A stretch of DNA of 64,000 bases. It comes from Leclercia sp. 29361 (GTDB taxonomy: Bacteria > Pseudomonadota > Gammaproteobacteria > Enterobacterales > Enterobacteriaceae). Shown here in pieces: positions 1 through 8,503 of the stretch. Position 1 is the first letter of the stretch. The number at the start of each line of letters is the position of its first letter. The stretch spans positions 124,001-188,000 of the forward strand of contig NZ_CP049786.1 in NCBI RefSeq assembly GCF_011290365.1, in the 5' to 3' direction. The position numbers and the translations under genes are program-made. The notes under the pieces are model-generated. The model worked only from the letters and a program-made list of their open reading frames with translations. It made no database searches and was not told the DNA's origin.

Positions 1-849
1 CCTTTTCCTGACTCACTGCATCTTGAAAGCGACCTGGCAACCGCGCTGGCCGCCAGCCGTAATATTCTGATCGTTGTGCCGAGCCACGTGTTTGGCCAGG
101 TGCTGCGACAGATTAAACCGCTGATGCGTGATGATGCGCGCGTGGTCTGGGCCACCAAAGGGCTGGAAGCCGAGACCGGCCGCCTGCTGCAGGATGTCGC
201 CCGCGAAGCGCTGGGTGATGCCATTCCGCTGGCGGTGATCTCCGGCCCGACCTTTGCGAAAGAGCTGGCGGCAGGGCTGCCGACGGCCATTTCACTGGCC
301 TCGACCGACGAGACCTTTGCTGACGATCTGCAGCAGCTGCTGCACTGCGGTAAAAGCTTCCGTGTCTACAGCAACCCCGATTTTATCGGCGTTCAGCTGG
401 GCGGTGCGGTGAAGAACGTTATCGCGATCGGTGCGGGCATGTCTGACGGTATCGGCTTTGGCGCGAACGCGCGTACGGCTTTGATTACCCGTGGCCTGAC
501 CGAAATGTCTCGTCTGGGCGCGGCGCTGGGTGCCGATCCGGCCACCTTTATGGGGATGGCAGGGTTAGGCGATCTGGTGCTGACCTGTACCGACAACCAG
601 TCGCGTAACCGCCGTTTTGGCATGATGCTCGGACAGGGCATGGATGTTATCGGCGCGCAGGAGAAGATCGGCCAGGTGGTGGAAGGCTACCGTAATACCA
701 AGGAAGTCCGCGAGTTGGCACACCGCTTTGGTGTCGAAATGCCAATAACCGAGGAAATTTATCAGGTATTGTATTGCGGAAAAAATGCGCGCGAGGCAGC
801 ATTGACCTTATTAGGTCGTGCACGCAAGGACGAGCGTAGCAGCAATTAA
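1..849 (+). CDS. gpsA: NAD(P)+ glycerol-3-phosphate dehydrogenase, 3' part
   Basis: GpsA reduces dihydroxyacetone phosphate to sn-glycerol-3-phosphate in the cytoplasm, the first step toward phospholipid backbones. The frame is open from base 1, so the start codon and the N-terminal NAD-binding GxGxxG segment lie outside the window. The visible part holds the motif [10 protein letters not shown], the catalytic lysine context [11 protein letters not shown], and the C-terminal substrate region [10 protein letters not shown] and [10 protein letters not shown], all typical of the family. The tail ARKDERSSN matches the enterobacterial protein. In E. coli gpsA follows secB and precedes cysE; the same downstream neighbour is seen here. 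Confidence 0.97.
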   Translation, partial: PFPDSLHLESDLATALAASRNILIVVPSHVFGQVLRQIKPLMRDDARVVWATKGLEAETGRLLQDVAREALGDAIPLAVISGPTFAKELAAGLPTAISLASTDETFADDLQQLLHCGKSFRVYSNPDFIGVQLGGAVKNVIAIGAGMSDGIGFGANARTALITRGLTEMSRLGAALGADPATFMGMAGLGDLVLTCTDNQSRNRRFGMMLGQGMDVIGAQEKIGQVVEGYRNTKEVRELAHRFGVEMPITEEIYQVLYCGKNAREAALTLLGRARKDERSSN

Positions 850-873
850 CTGCAGGAAAGCGTTATCACCTGA

Positions 874-905
874 ATGACCCGGCCGGCAAAGAACTGGCCG
901 GTCAT
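874..905 (+). other. hairpin between gpsA and cysE
   Basis: TGACC(C)GGCC pairs with GGCCGGTCA around the loop GGCAAAGAACT, with one bulged base. There is no clean U-tract after it, so it is more likely an RNA-processing or stability hairpin, or a weak terminator, between gpsA and cysE than a strong intrinsic terminator. Confidence 0.4.
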
Positions 906-928
906 TATCATTACGTCTGGAGTAAGCA

Positions 929-1747
929 ATGCCGTGTGAAGAACTGGATATCGTCTGGAACAATATTAAAGCCGAAGCCCGGGCTCTGGCCGACTGTGAG
1001 CCGATGCTCGCCAGTTTCTACCACGCGACGCTACTCAAGCACGAAAACCTCGGCAGCGCCCTGAGCTATATGCTCGCCAACAAACTGGCTTCCCCGATCA
1101 TGCCAGCCATCGCCATTCGTGAAGTGGTGGAAGAGGCCTATGCGGCCGACCCGGAAATGATCGCCTCCGCCGCGTATGATATCCAGGCGGTACGCAATCG
1201 TGACCCGGCGGTGGACAAATACTCGACGCCGCTGCTCTATCTGAAAGGTTTCCACGCTTTGCAGTCCTACCGTATCGGCCACTGGCTGTGGAACGAAGGC
1301 CGCCGCGCGCTGGCGATCTTCCTGCAAAATCAGGTCTCGGTGAGCTTCCAGGTGGATATCCACCCGGCGGCGAAGATTGGTCGCGGGATCATGCTCGACC
1401 ACGCCACCGGGATTGTGGTGGGTGAGACGGCGGTGATTGAAAACGACGTCTCGATCCTGCAGTCGGTGACCCTGGGCGGGACCGGCAAAACCAGCGGCGA
1501 TCGCCACCCGAAAATCCGTGAAGGGGTGATGATTGGCGCGGGCGCGAAGATTCTGGGCAATATCGAAGTCGGGCGCGGGGCGAAAATTGGCGCCGGTTCA
1601 GTGGTGTTGCAGCCTGTACCGCCGCATACCACCGCCGCAGGCGTTCCGGCGCGTATTGTCGGCAGGCCGGACAGCGATAAACCGGCGATGGATATGGATC
1701 AGTTCTTCAACGGCCACCATACCTTTGAGTATGGCGACGGCATTTAA
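929..1747 (+). CDS. cysE: serine O-acetyltransferase
   Basis: CysE transfers acetyl from acetyl-CoA to L-serine, giving O-acetylserine, the carbon skeleton for cysteine synthesis by CysK/CysM. The protein has 272 residues (E. coli 273). The N-terminal half is the helical SATase domain; the C-terminal half is a left-handed beta-helix of hexapeptide repeats (for example IGRGIM, IGAGAK, ILGNIE, IGAGSV). The active-site histidine lies in MLDHATGIVVGET. The C-terminal tail ending in GDGI is the segment that inserts into CysK and carries cysteine feedback control in the family. A good ribosome site (TGGAGT) precedes the ATG. The gene directly follows gpsA on the same strand. Confidence 0.98.
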   Translation: MPCEELDIVWNNIKAEARALADCEPMLASFYHATLLKHENLGSALSYMLANKLASPIMPAIAIREVVEEAYAADPEMIASAAYDIQAVRNRDPAVDKYSTPLLYLKGFHALQSYRIGHWLWNEGRRALAIFLQNQVSVSFQVDIHPAAKIGRGIMLDHATGIVVGETAVIENDVSILQSVTLGGTGKTSGDRHPKIREGVMIGAGAKILGNIEVGRGAKIGAGSVVLQPVPPHTTAAGVPARIVGRPDSDKPAMDMDQFFNGHHTFEYGDGI

Positions 1748-1753
1748 GTAAAC

Positions 1754-1782
1754 GCCCGGTGGCGCGACGCTTACCGGGCCTG
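1754..1782. repeat. REP-like palindrome
   Basis: GCCCGGTGGCG, a short centre and CGCTTACCGGGC form an imperfect stem of the enterobacterial REP/PU type. It lies between the convergent ends of cysE and trmL. Related copies occur at 6203, 37418, 38928, 43642, 52663 and 63596. Confidence 0.75.
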
Positions 1783-1785
1783 GCT

Positions 1786-2256
1786 CTACCGTAATATCGC
1801 GCCGGCATACCCCAGCTGGCGCCAGGCTTCATACACCACCACCGACACCGCATTTGACAGGTTCATGCTGCGGCTGTCCGGCATCATCGGAATACGGATT
1901 TTTTGTTCGGCAGGGAGGGCATCGAGAATGGTGGCTGGCAGGCCGCGCGTTTCCGGGCCAAACAGCAGATAGTCGCCTTCCTGATAGCTCACCGCGCTGT
2001 GCGCAGGCGTACCTTTGGTCGTCAGGGCAAAAATCCGCTCCGGCTTTTCCGTGTCCATAAATGCGCCCAGGTCCTGATGGCGGACCACGGCGGTAAATTC
2101 ATGATAATCCAGCCCGGCGCGGCGCAGGCGCTTGTCATCCCAGGTAAAGCCCATCGGCTCAATAATATGCAGACGGAACCCGGTATTAGCGCACAGGCGG
2201 ATGATATTGCCGGTATTGGGTGGAATTTCTGGTTCGAATAGTACGATGTTAAGCAT
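1786..2256 (-). CDS. trmL: tRNA (cytidine/uridine-2'-O-)-methyltransferase TrmL
   Basis: TrmL methylates the 2'-OH of the wobble base (position 34) of tRNA-Leu isoacceptors, using S-adenosylmethionine. The 156 residues match the compact SPOUT (trefoil-knot) enzyme, which lacks an extra RNA-binding domain. [10 protein letters not shown] is near the N terminus, and the C-terminal knot is marked by [20 protein letters not shown]. The start is placed at MLNIVLFEP, as in the E. coli protein (157 residues); an upstream in-frame ATG would add 16 residues unlike the family. It is convergent with cysE and downstream of lldD, as in E. coli. Confidence 0.96.
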   Translation of the reverse strand: MLNIVLFEPEIPPNTGNIIRLCANTGFRLHIIEPMGFTWDDKRLRRAGLDYHEFTAVVRHQDLGAFMDTEKPERIFALTTKGTPAHSAVSYQEGDYLLFGPETRGLPATILDALPAEQKIRIPMMPDSRSMNLSNAVSVVVYEAWRQLGYAGAILR

Positions 2257-2303
2257 GCTGCCCCATTTCATTAGGCTCTGAAATTGCGGGGGGCAGCTTA
2301 TCA

Positions 2304-2341
2304 TCCCCTCTCCCCTTTGGGGAGAGGGTTAGGGTGAGGGG
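2304..2341. repeat. CCCTCTCCCC/GGGGAGAGGG palindromic repeat
   Basis: CCCTCTCCCC-TTT-GGGGAGAGGG forms a near-perfect hairpin followed by TTAGGGTGAGGGG. It belongs to an interspersed family found again near 8456, 13329, 27486, 49771, 52713 and 63675. It lies between the stop of lldD and trmL on the strand of the operon. Confidence 0.75.
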
Positions 2342-2357
2342 ATCAGACCGCACCAAT

Positions 2358-3545
2358 CTACGCCGCGTCCCCCTGTGCCAGCGGTGCCAGCCCGGCAGGG
2401 ATCTTGCTCAGCTCCTGCACCAGCATCTCCTTGCTGATCTCGGGAATGGATTTCGCCCCGGTCAGCGTCATTGCCACCTTCATCTCTTTCTCGATCAGAT
2501 TAAGCAGATTCGCCACCCCCGCCTGACCGTGGGTCGCCAGCGCATAGAGATAAGCCCGGCCCAGCAGGACGGTATCGGCGCCGAGGGCAATCATACGCAC
2601 CACGTCCAGACCGTTGCGGATCCCGGAGTCCGCCAGAATCGCGATATCGCCCTTAACCGCATCGGCAATGGCGGGCAGGGCGCGGGCTGAGGAGAGCACA
2701 CCGTCCAGCTGGCGGCCGCCATGGTTCGACACCACGATGCCGTCGGCACCAAAGCGCACCGCGTCGCGTGCATCTTCAGGATCGAGGATCCCCTTGATCA
2801 CCATCGGGCCATCCCAGAACTCACGGATCCACTCCAGGTCTTTCCACGAGATCGACGGATCGAAGTTATTCGCCAGCCAGCCAATGTAATCTTCCAGCCC
2901 GGTCGGTTTACCCAGATAGGCAGAGATATTCCCCAGATCGTGCGGGCGGCCGTTGAGCCCGACATCCCACGCCCACTGTGGATGGGTCACTGCCTGCCAG
3001 TAACGACGCATCGCCGCGTTCGCGCCGCTCATCCCGGAATGGGCATCGCGATAGCGTGCGCCGGGGGTCGGCATATCGACGGTAAACACCAGCGTGGAGC
3101 AGCCCGCTGCTTTGGCGCGCTCCAGGGCATTACGCATAAAGCCGCGATCGCGCAGAACGTACAGCTGGAACCACATCGGACGCTTGATGGTCGGGGCGAC
3201 CTCTTCAATCGGGCAGACCGAGACGGTGGAGAGGGTAAAGGGGATGCCTTTGGCATCGGCGGCCGCAGCTGCCTGCACTTCACCGCGACGGGCGTACATG
3301 CCGCACAGCCCGACGGGGGCGAGGGCTACCGGCATGGAGAGCGTTTCGTTGAACAGCTTCGTCTCAAGGCTCAGGTCGGACATATTTTTCAGGACGCGCT
3401 GGCGCAGGGCCACCTGGGACAGATCTTCCACATTGCGGCGCAGGGTGTATTCCGAGTAAGCCCCGCCGTCAATGTAGTGAAACAGGAACGGGGGCAGGAT
3501 GCGCTGCGCGGCGGCGCGATAGTCACTGGCTGCGGAAATGATCAT
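2358..3545 (-). CDS. lldD: L-lactate dehydrogenase (quinone), FMN-dependent
   Basis: LldD oxidises L-lactate to pyruvate at the inner membrane and passes electrons to the quinone pool. The 395 residues have the alpha-hydroxyacid oxidase TIM-barrel fold with FMN. The catalytic histidine and FMN-binding arginine lie in [26 protein letters not shown] is the phosphate-binding end. The N terminus [15 protein letters not shown] matches the family. It is the last gene of lldPRD; its ATG overlaps the lldR stop in an ATGA arrangement, indicating translational coupling. Expression should follow LldR and ArcA control at the lldP promoter. Confidence 0.98.
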   Translation of the reverse strand: MIISAASDYRAAAQRILPPFLFHYIDGGAYSEYTLRRNVEDLSQVALRQRVLKNMSDLSLETKLFNETLSMPVALAPVGLCGMYARRGEVQAAAAADAKGIPFTLSTVSVCPIEEVAPTIKRPMWFQLYVLRDRGFMRNALERAKAAGCSTLVFTVDMPTPGARYRDAHSGMSGANAAMRRYWQAVTHPQWAWDVGLNGRPHDLGNISAYLGKPTGLEDYIGWLANNFDPSISWKDLEWIREFWDGPMVIKGILDPEDARDAVRFGADGIVVSNHGGRQLDGVLSSARALPAIADAVKGDIAILADSGIRNGLDVVRMIALGADTVLLGRAYLYALATHGQAGVANLLNLIEKEMKVAMTLTGAKSIPEISKEMLVQELSKIPAGLAPLAQGDAA

Positions 3546-4315
3546 GCTTTGTTCTCCCTGGAAATAGCGTTGTCGCCAGGCAGACGGGTAATACGCGCCT
3601 GTCGGGCCTGATCTTCATCGAATTGTTTGATGGTGGTATGCACGAAGCCCAGATGCGCCATCATCGCCTGACGGGCCGCTTCGGCATCCCCGGTAAGAAT
3701 GGCGTTCAGCACCGCCTCGTGCTGCTCGGTTAGCTGCGCAAAAACCGGCGGCACCAGATACATACGCTGGCGGCTCTGCTTGACGGAGGATTGCAGCAGA
3801 TCGAAGAAGCCGCGCATGGTCTGGAGCAGAACAACGTTGTGCGAGGCCTCGGCAATCGCCAGATGAAAACGCACATCCGCCTGCGAGGCGATATCCGGAT
3901 CGCTGCTTTGTGTTGCCTCGAAGCAGGCTTTGAGCTTCTCTTTGTCAGCTTCTGTCGCCCGCATGGCCGCATGCCAGGCGGTGCTGGCTTCGATGGCGTG
4001 ACGGGCTTCGAGAATATCGAAGCTGTAGTCCGGGTCGTTGGCCATTAAGGTTTTCAGCGGCTGGACGATCGCCTGTTCTGACCACACCTCCTGCTGCCAG
4101 CGCACAAAGGTCCCGCCGCCGCGACGGCTCAGCAAAACCCCGTCGCTGACCAGGGTCGCTAAGGCTTCGCGCAGCGAGTTGCGCGACACGCCAAGCTGGG
4201 CGGCAAGCTGGCGCTCGGCGGGCAACTTCATGCCCGCCTCCAGCTGTTGTTCTTCAATCAGCGCCCGCACGCGAGAGGCGATCTCGTCGGACAGGCGTCT
4301 GGGCATCACTATCAT
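3542..4315 (-). CDS. lldR: GntR/FadR-family regulator of the lld operon
   Basis: LldR is the L-lactate-responsive regulator of lldPRD. The 257 residues comprise an N-terminal winged helix-turn-helix (about residues 5-75, with [23 protein letters not shown] as the signature region) and a C-terminal all-helical FCD effector domain of the FadR type. The gene sits between lldP and lldD, with four-base ATGA overlaps at both ends, so all three proteins are likely made from one coupled transcript. Candidate binding sites are listed at 6043 and 6167. In E. coli the protein represses without lactate and activates with it; that dual role is family knowledge. Confidence 0.97.
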   Translation of the reverse strand: MIVMPRRLSDEIASRVRALIEEQQLEAGMKLPAERQLAAQLGVSRNSLREALATLVSDGVLLSRRGGGTFVRWQQEVWSEQAIVQPLKTLMANDPDYSFDILEARHAIEASTAWHAAMRATEADKEKLKACFEATQSSDPDIASQADVRFHLAIAEASHNVVLLQTMRGFFDLLQSSVKQSRQRMYLVPPVFAQLTEQHEAVLNAILTGDAEAARQAMMAHLGFVHTTIKQFDEDQARQARITRLPGDNAISRENKA

Positions 4316-5967
4316 GGGATCATCCAGGTTAAGACGTAAGCCTGCAGGGTGGTGATCACCCCCACCATGCAGGTGAATATCAGGCTGTGCTTCACGGTAA
4401 AGCGGAACAGATCCGACTCTTTGCCCACCAGGCCTACCGCCGCACAGGCAATGGCGATGGACTGCGGCGAGATCATCTTCCCGGTCACGCCGCCGGTGGT
4501 GTTAGCGGCGACCAGCAGCACGTCCGAGACGCCAATCTGCTGGGCGGCGGTCGCCTGCAGGGCGGCGAACAGGGCGTTCGATGAGGTATCCGACCCGGTC
4601 AGGAATACCCCCAGCCAGCCAAGGAACGGCGAGAAGAAGGTAAACGCGGAGCCGGTATGCGCCAGCGCCAGGGCCAGCGTCGATGACAGCCCGGAGTAGT
4701 TAGAGATAAAGGCGAAGGCCAGCACCATCCCGATGGAGTAAATCGGCAGCGCCAGCTCTTTCAGCGTACTGGCAAAGGTCTGTACCGCCGCCGCGGGTTT
4801 CATCCGCAGCCACACAATAGAAAGGATAGCGGCAAACAGGATGGCCGTGCCGGTGGCAGAGAACCAGTCGAATTTGTACACCGCAGCATACGGCGTGGCG
4901 TCGTGGACCACTGGCGGCATGCGGGCAACCATTTTATCGAGGAACGGCACGGAGATATTTACCACCATGTCGTACAGCGCGCCGTTCGGGGCAAACAGCG
5001 CTTTAAACGGCGGGATACTCCACAGGGTGACCGTGGCGGTCAGGAACAGGAACGGCGACCAGGCACGGATAATTTGTCCCGGCGTGTAGCGGGTGCGGGC
5101 CAGGGTCATATCCACCTGCGATGCGCCCATATCGCCAAAGCGGAAGGTACGCACCGGCTGCCAGCGTTTCAGGAACAGAGTCAGACAGACCAGCGAGACC
5201 AGGGAGGAGATAATGTCCGGCAGTTCCGGGCCGAGGAAGTTGGAGCTCAGGTACTGGGCGATAGCAAAAGAGCCACCCGCCACCACTACCGCAGGCCAGG
5301 TCTCCTTCACGCCACGCCAGCCGTCCATAATCGCCATGATCCAGAACAGCACGATAATGGTCAGGAACGGCAGCTGACGGCCCACCATCTGGCCGATCTC
5401 GAAGCTGTCCAGCCCGGTCACCTGCCCGGCCACCAGAATCGGAATGCCCATCGCGCCAAAGGCCACCGGCGCGGTGTTGACGATCAGACACAGGCCAGCG
5501 GCATACAGCGGGTTAAAGCCCAGCCCGACCAGCAGCGCGGCGGTAATCGCCACCGGCGCACCGAATCCGGCCGCCCCTTCCAGGAAGGCGCCAAAACAGA
5601 AGCCGACGATCAGCATCTGCAGACGCTGGTCCGGCGTAATCGAAAGAATCGACGAGCGGATAATGTCGAATTGCCCGGTCTTTACCGAGATTTTATAGAC
5701 AAAGACCGCGGCGATGATGATCCACGCAATCGGCCACAGACCATAGAAGAAGCCATACACCACCGAGGCCAGGGCGCGATCCACCGGCATTTTATAGAAG
5801 AACAGGGCCACCAGCAGGGCGATGGCGACGGTGTACGTCGCGGCGAGATAGCCCTTCAGCTTGAGTTTAATCAGCGCGAAGAAGAAGAACAGGATAGGAA
5901 GCGAGGCGATCAGACTCGACAGCCAGATATTTCCCGCCGGATCGTAGTTTTGTTGCCAGAGGCTCAT
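4312..5967 (-). CDS. lldP: L-lactate permease
   Basis: LldP imports L-lactate (also D-lactate and glycolate in E. coli) with protons across the inner membrane. The protein is 551 residues from [13 protein letters not shown], exactly the E. coli length, and has more than ten hydrophobic segments. The conserved family stretch [20 protein letters not shown] lies near residue 150, and a second conserved block, [14 protein letters not shown], near 435. An in-frame ATG 17 codons upstream was not used because GGGAG lies properly before the chosen ATG and the family starts there. It is first in the lldPRD operon. Confidence 0.98.
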   Translation of the reverse strand: MSLWQQNYDPAGNIWLSSLIASLPILFFFFALIKLKLKGYLAATYTVAIALLVALFFYKMPVDRALASVVYGFFYGLWPIAWIIIAAVFVYKISVKTGQFDIIRSSILSITPDQRLQMLIVGFCFGAFLEGAAGFGAPVAITAALLVGLGFNPLYAAGLCLIVNTAPVAFGAMGIPILVAGQVTGLDSFEIGQMVGRQLPFLTIIVLFWIMAIMDGWRGVKETWPAVVVAGGSFAIAQYLSSNFLGPELPDIISSLVSLVCLTLFLKRWQPVRTFRFGDMGASQVDMTLARTRYTPGQIIRAWSPFLFLTATVTLWSIPPFKALFAPNGALYDMVVNISVPFLDKMVARMPPVVHDATPYAAVYKFDWFSATGTAILFAAILSIVWLRMKPAAAVQTFASTLKELALPIYSIGMVLAFAFISNYSGLSSTLALALAHTGSAFTFFSPFLGWLGVFLTGSDTSSNALFAALQATAAQQIGVSDVLLVAANTTGGVTGKMISPQSIAIACAAVGLVGKESDLFRFTVKHSLIFTCMVGVITTLQAYVLTWMIP

Positions 5968-6042
5968 TGCAGGTCTCCCGAGGACCACACTGCTGCAACG
6001 CGGTGAGTCTGTGCTCATCTCGGCGTCACATTGCGTGTAAAA

Positions 6043-6055
6043 GTGGTCCTGCCAA
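6043..6055. promoter_or_regulatory. candidate LldR operator O2 (promoter-proximal)
   Basis: The core TGGTCCTGCCA is an inverted repeat, about 76 bases before the lldP start. It resembles the GntR-type TNGTNNNACNA class. Together with the site at 6167 it mirrors the two-operator arrangement known for E. coli lldPRD, where one site is upstream and one downstream of the transcription start. Assignment to LldR is inferred from position and symmetry. Confidence 0.6.
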
Positions 6056-6166
6056 TAGTGTGATGTAGGGTTAATGACAACAAATGGTTAACCAAATGTT
6101 ATTGGTCGGCAATGTGTTTGTGAGCAAAGATTATGGAATTGTGAACCAGCAAAGGGTTGGTTGCGG

Positions 6167-6183
6167 AATTGGTTGGGCCAATT
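6167..6183. promoter_or_regulatory. candidate LldR operator O1 (upstream)
   Basis: AATTGGTTGGGCCAATT is a perfect 6-bp inverted repeat with a 5-bp spacer. Its centre is about 126 bases from the centre of the 6043 site, close to the spacing of O1 and O2 in E. coli, where looping is proposed. The stretch between them holds further ATTGGTCGGCAAT-like and GGTTAACC symmetric elements and the lldP promoter. Confidence 0.6.
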
Positions 6184-6202
6184 TTAACGGGGAGTAAAGC
6201 GG

Positions 6203-6231
6203 TAGGCCGGGTAAGCATTGCGCCACCCGGC
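6203..6231. repeat. REP-like palindrome
   Basis: GCCGGGTAAGC and GCGCCACCCGGC form the same imperfect palindrome as the copy at 1754, in the opposite orientation. It lies between yibL and the lld control region. Confidence 0.75.
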
Positions 6232-6237
6232 TAAAAA

Positions 6238-6600
6238 TCAAAACTCGGTCTTGCTGAAACCCGTCATCTCTTTCAGGCCCATCTCACGGCCCAGCTCGGT
6301 CATCGGGTGGACAACCACCAGGCCGCGCACGCTTTTTTTCAGCTTGCCCATATCGGCCTGTTCTTTTTTAGTGATCGCACGGCGGAACGGCAGGTTTGAC
6401 AGCTTCTGCGCTTCTTTGCTCAGCTTCTGCTCTTTCACGCCGCGCAGACGCTCGATTTCGGTTTCCAGCGTCGCTTTCTCTTTTTCCAGCTCGGCGTATT
6501 TCTCGGCGGCCTCAACCAGCGAGAGGCTGGCCTGCTGGTGGCGGATCAGATCCAGGCGGTCGCTCAGGCGTTTAATTTCGTTCTTTTCGACTTCTTTCAT
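6238..6600 (-). CDS. yibL: YibL, ribosome-associated small protein
   Basis: The 120-residue protein corresponds to E. coli YibL, reported to associate with ribosomes but of unknown function. It is highly charged and predicted mostly helical. A coiled-coil stretch runs through residues 3-55 ([12 protein letters not shown]-like, then [18 protein letters not shown]), followed by a basic segment ([21 protein letters not shown]). The ATG was chosen over a GTG one codon upstream to match the E. coli length. It lies alone between mtlR and lldP. The small gene yibT, found next to it in E. coli, is absent here. Confidence 0.93.
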   Translation of the reverse strand: MKEVEKNEIKRLSDRLDLIRHQQASLSLVEAAEKYAELEKEKATLETEIERLRGVKEQKLSKEAQKLSNLPFRRAITKKEQADMGKLKKSVRGLVVVHPMTELGREMGLKEMTGFSKTEF

Positions 6601-6659
6601 CACAAATAGCTCTAAAAACAGGGGAGATTACAGGGAAGGATACACCAATGTGCGCAGGC

Positions 6660-7250
6660 TTACTTCTGAAACGCTTTTTTTAAGCTGATTCGGGAAATCA
6701 GCTCAGTCAGGGACAGGACCATGGTGGAGCGGACAATCTGCTGGTAACGCTGCTTCTGCATCGCGTACAGCTCCGGGTCGCTGATATCAAAATGCGGCGA
6801 CGGGGGCAGGGCGGTCACGCAGTGCAGCTCCCCAAGCGGGCCGAGGATCTCGTCGTCGGTGAACCCATACTCGTTGCCGTCGTGATTCAGCTCTTCACGC
6901 AGCGCCATCAGCAGTTCGGCATCTTCATACTCATGACGGCTGATAACGCCAAGGCCATAGATCAGTTTCAGACGCACGGATAAATCGCCCAAGGGGCCGT
7001 CGCCGTCGAGTAACGGTTCAACTGCGTATTTCACCGCGTAGTCGTCTTTGCGAAACACCTGAAGCACCAGGATATTCACCGCCTCGGTTAACAACTCGAC
7101 GGCAGATATCAGGAAACTTCGAACGGTTTTGCCAGCATTCAGACGCTCCAGCACACGGTTTTCAAAGGCCTGGGTTTGTTCCATTATTGCCTGCATATCT
7201 GACAATCTATATTCCGGGCGCAGGATGACCTGCGCCAGTTCCTGCATCAT
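6660..7250 (-). CDS. mtlR: mannitol operon repressor
   Basis: MtlR represses mtlADR in the absence of mannitol. The 196 residues are all-helical and match E. coli MtlR (195). The conserved core is [31 protein letters not shown] and [27 protein letters not shown]. It has no classical helix-turn-helix, so how it represses is unclear; this is known of the family. Its ATG overlaps the mtlD TGA (ATGA), giving translational coupling as the last gene of the operon. The alternative ATG one codon later would shorten it by one residue. Confidence 0.96.
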   Translation of the reverse strand: MMQELAQVILRPEYRLSDMQAIMEQTQAFENRVLERLNAGKTVRSFLISAVELLTEAVNILVLQVFRKDDYAVKYAVEPLLDGDGPLGDLSVRLKLIYGLGVISRHEYEDAELLMALREELNHDGNEYGFTDDEILGPLGELHCVTALPPSPHFDISDPELYAMQKQRYQQIVRSTMVLSLTELISRISLKKAFQK

Positions 7251-8395
7251 TTGGTTGCGTTGTAGTTTTTTACCGCCTCCACCACCACGTCGCTGTTGGC
7301 ATCCAGACCGGATACCTGCGCCAGTGCGGCCTGTGGACCTTGCTCGTCAATCAGCTGTGCCAGCTCCTGCGCCTGCGGATCTTCTTCGCTGCGGTAGTGC
7401 ATCGCGGCGGCAATGCCTTTGACCAGGCTGGTGTGCGGCAGACCATATTCCAGCGTACCGAGCAGCGGCTTGATCAGACGATCGCCCGCACTCAGCTTAC
7501 GCAGCGGCTGGCGACCCACGCGCTCAACGTCATCTTTCAGATACGGGTTTTCAAAACGACCGAGGATTTTCTGAATATATGCCGCATGCTTATCGGCATC
7601 AAAACCGTAGCGTTGAATCAGTACCGCGCCGCTCTCGTCCATTGCACCTTTTACCACGGCGCGAACGTTCTCATCGAGAATGGCGTCACGAATGGTCTGA
7701 TGACCGGCTAATTTACCGAGGTAGGCGGTTATAGCATGCCCGGTGTTCAGCGTGAAGAGTTTACGTTCGACAAATGCCATCAGGTTATCAGTTAATTCCA
7801 TCCCGGCGATCTCAGGCAGCGCGCCTTTGAACTGGGTTTTGTCGACGATCCATTCGCTGAAGGTCTCTACGGTCACTTCCAGCGGATCGTGGGTCAAGGA
7901 GGCCGACGGCGGAACAATGCGGTCCACGGCGGAATCGACAAAGCCCACGTGCTCTTCAACCCAGGCTTTATCTTCGTCAGCCACCGCGGCCATGACATGA
8001 CCTTTCAGCTGGGTGGTGCCGCGCACCATATTCTCACAGGCGATAATGTTCAGCGGGGTGTCGTTACCCTGGGCCTTACGTTTTGCCAGCCCTTTGGCGA
8101 CGGCCGGGGCGATGCGCTCCAGCACGACCGGGCCGACCGCGGTGGTGACCATGTCAACGCTGGCGATCAGGTCAATAACCTCGTCGCCAATGCTGCTGAC
8201 CGCGTTCACGCCGGTTACGGTTTCGACCTGCTCGTTTTCGCCTACCACATGCACCTGATAGCTATGACGGGCATTCAGGGCATCCAGTACCGTCTGATTA
8301 ACATCCGCGAATGTCAGCGTAATGCCCGCGTCTGCCAGCAGTTTGCCGATAAAACCACGACCGATATTACCTGCGCCGAAATGTAATGCTTTCAT
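7247..8395 (-). CDS. mtlD: mannitol-1-phosphate 5-dehydrogenase
   Basis: MtlD oxidises mannitol-1-phosphate, made by MtlA, to fructose-6-phosphate with NAD+ in the cytoplasm. The 382 residues equal the E. coli length when started at [14 protein letters not shown], which is also the Rossmann-fold NAD-binding motif. The long-chain polyol dehydrogenase C-terminal domain contains [19 protein letters not shown], with the conserved catalytic lysine region in [13 protein letters not shown]. The longer open frame upstream runs through the repeat that separates mtlA and mtlD and is not coding. Second gene of mtlADR. Confidence 0.98.
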   Translation of the reverse strand: MKALHFGAGNIGRGFIGKLLADAGITLTFADVNQTVLDALNARHSYQVHVVGENEQVETVTGVNAVSSIGDEVIDLIASVDMVTTAVGPVVLERIAPAVAKGLAKRKAQGNDTPLNIIACENMVRGTTQLKGHVMAAVADEDKAWVEEHVGFVDSAVDRIVPPSASLTHDPLEVTVETFSEWIVDKTQFKGALPEIAGMELTDNLMAFVERKLFTLNTGHAITAYLGKLAGHQTIRDAILDENVRAVVKGAMDESGAVLIQRYGFDADKHAAYIQKILGRFENPYLKDDVERVGRQPLRKLSAGDRLIKPLLGTLEYGLPHTSLVKGIAAAMHYRSEEDPQAQELAQLIDEQGPQAALAQVSGLDANSDVVVEAVKNYNATK

Positions 8396-8424
8396 CGTAT
8401 TAACCTTCATCAATGTTGTTACCC

Positions 8425-8493
8425 GAGAGGGCTGGGGTGAGGAACCACGCGAATTTCCCCTCACCCTAGCCCTCTCCCCGACGGGGAGAGGGA
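8425..8493. repeat. inverted pair of CCCTCTCCCC-type repeats inside mtlA-mtlD
   Basis: A partial copy (GAGAGGGCTGGGGTGAGG, 8425-8442) faces a full copy (CCCCTCACCC...CCTCTCCCCG-ACGGGGAGAGG, 8457-8492). The element sits in the spacer between mtlA and mtlD, so it is transcribed and could stabilise the upstream mtlA message or reduce read-through. Same family as 2304. Confidence 0.7.
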
Positions 8494-8503
8494 AGGGAAA
8501 GAC

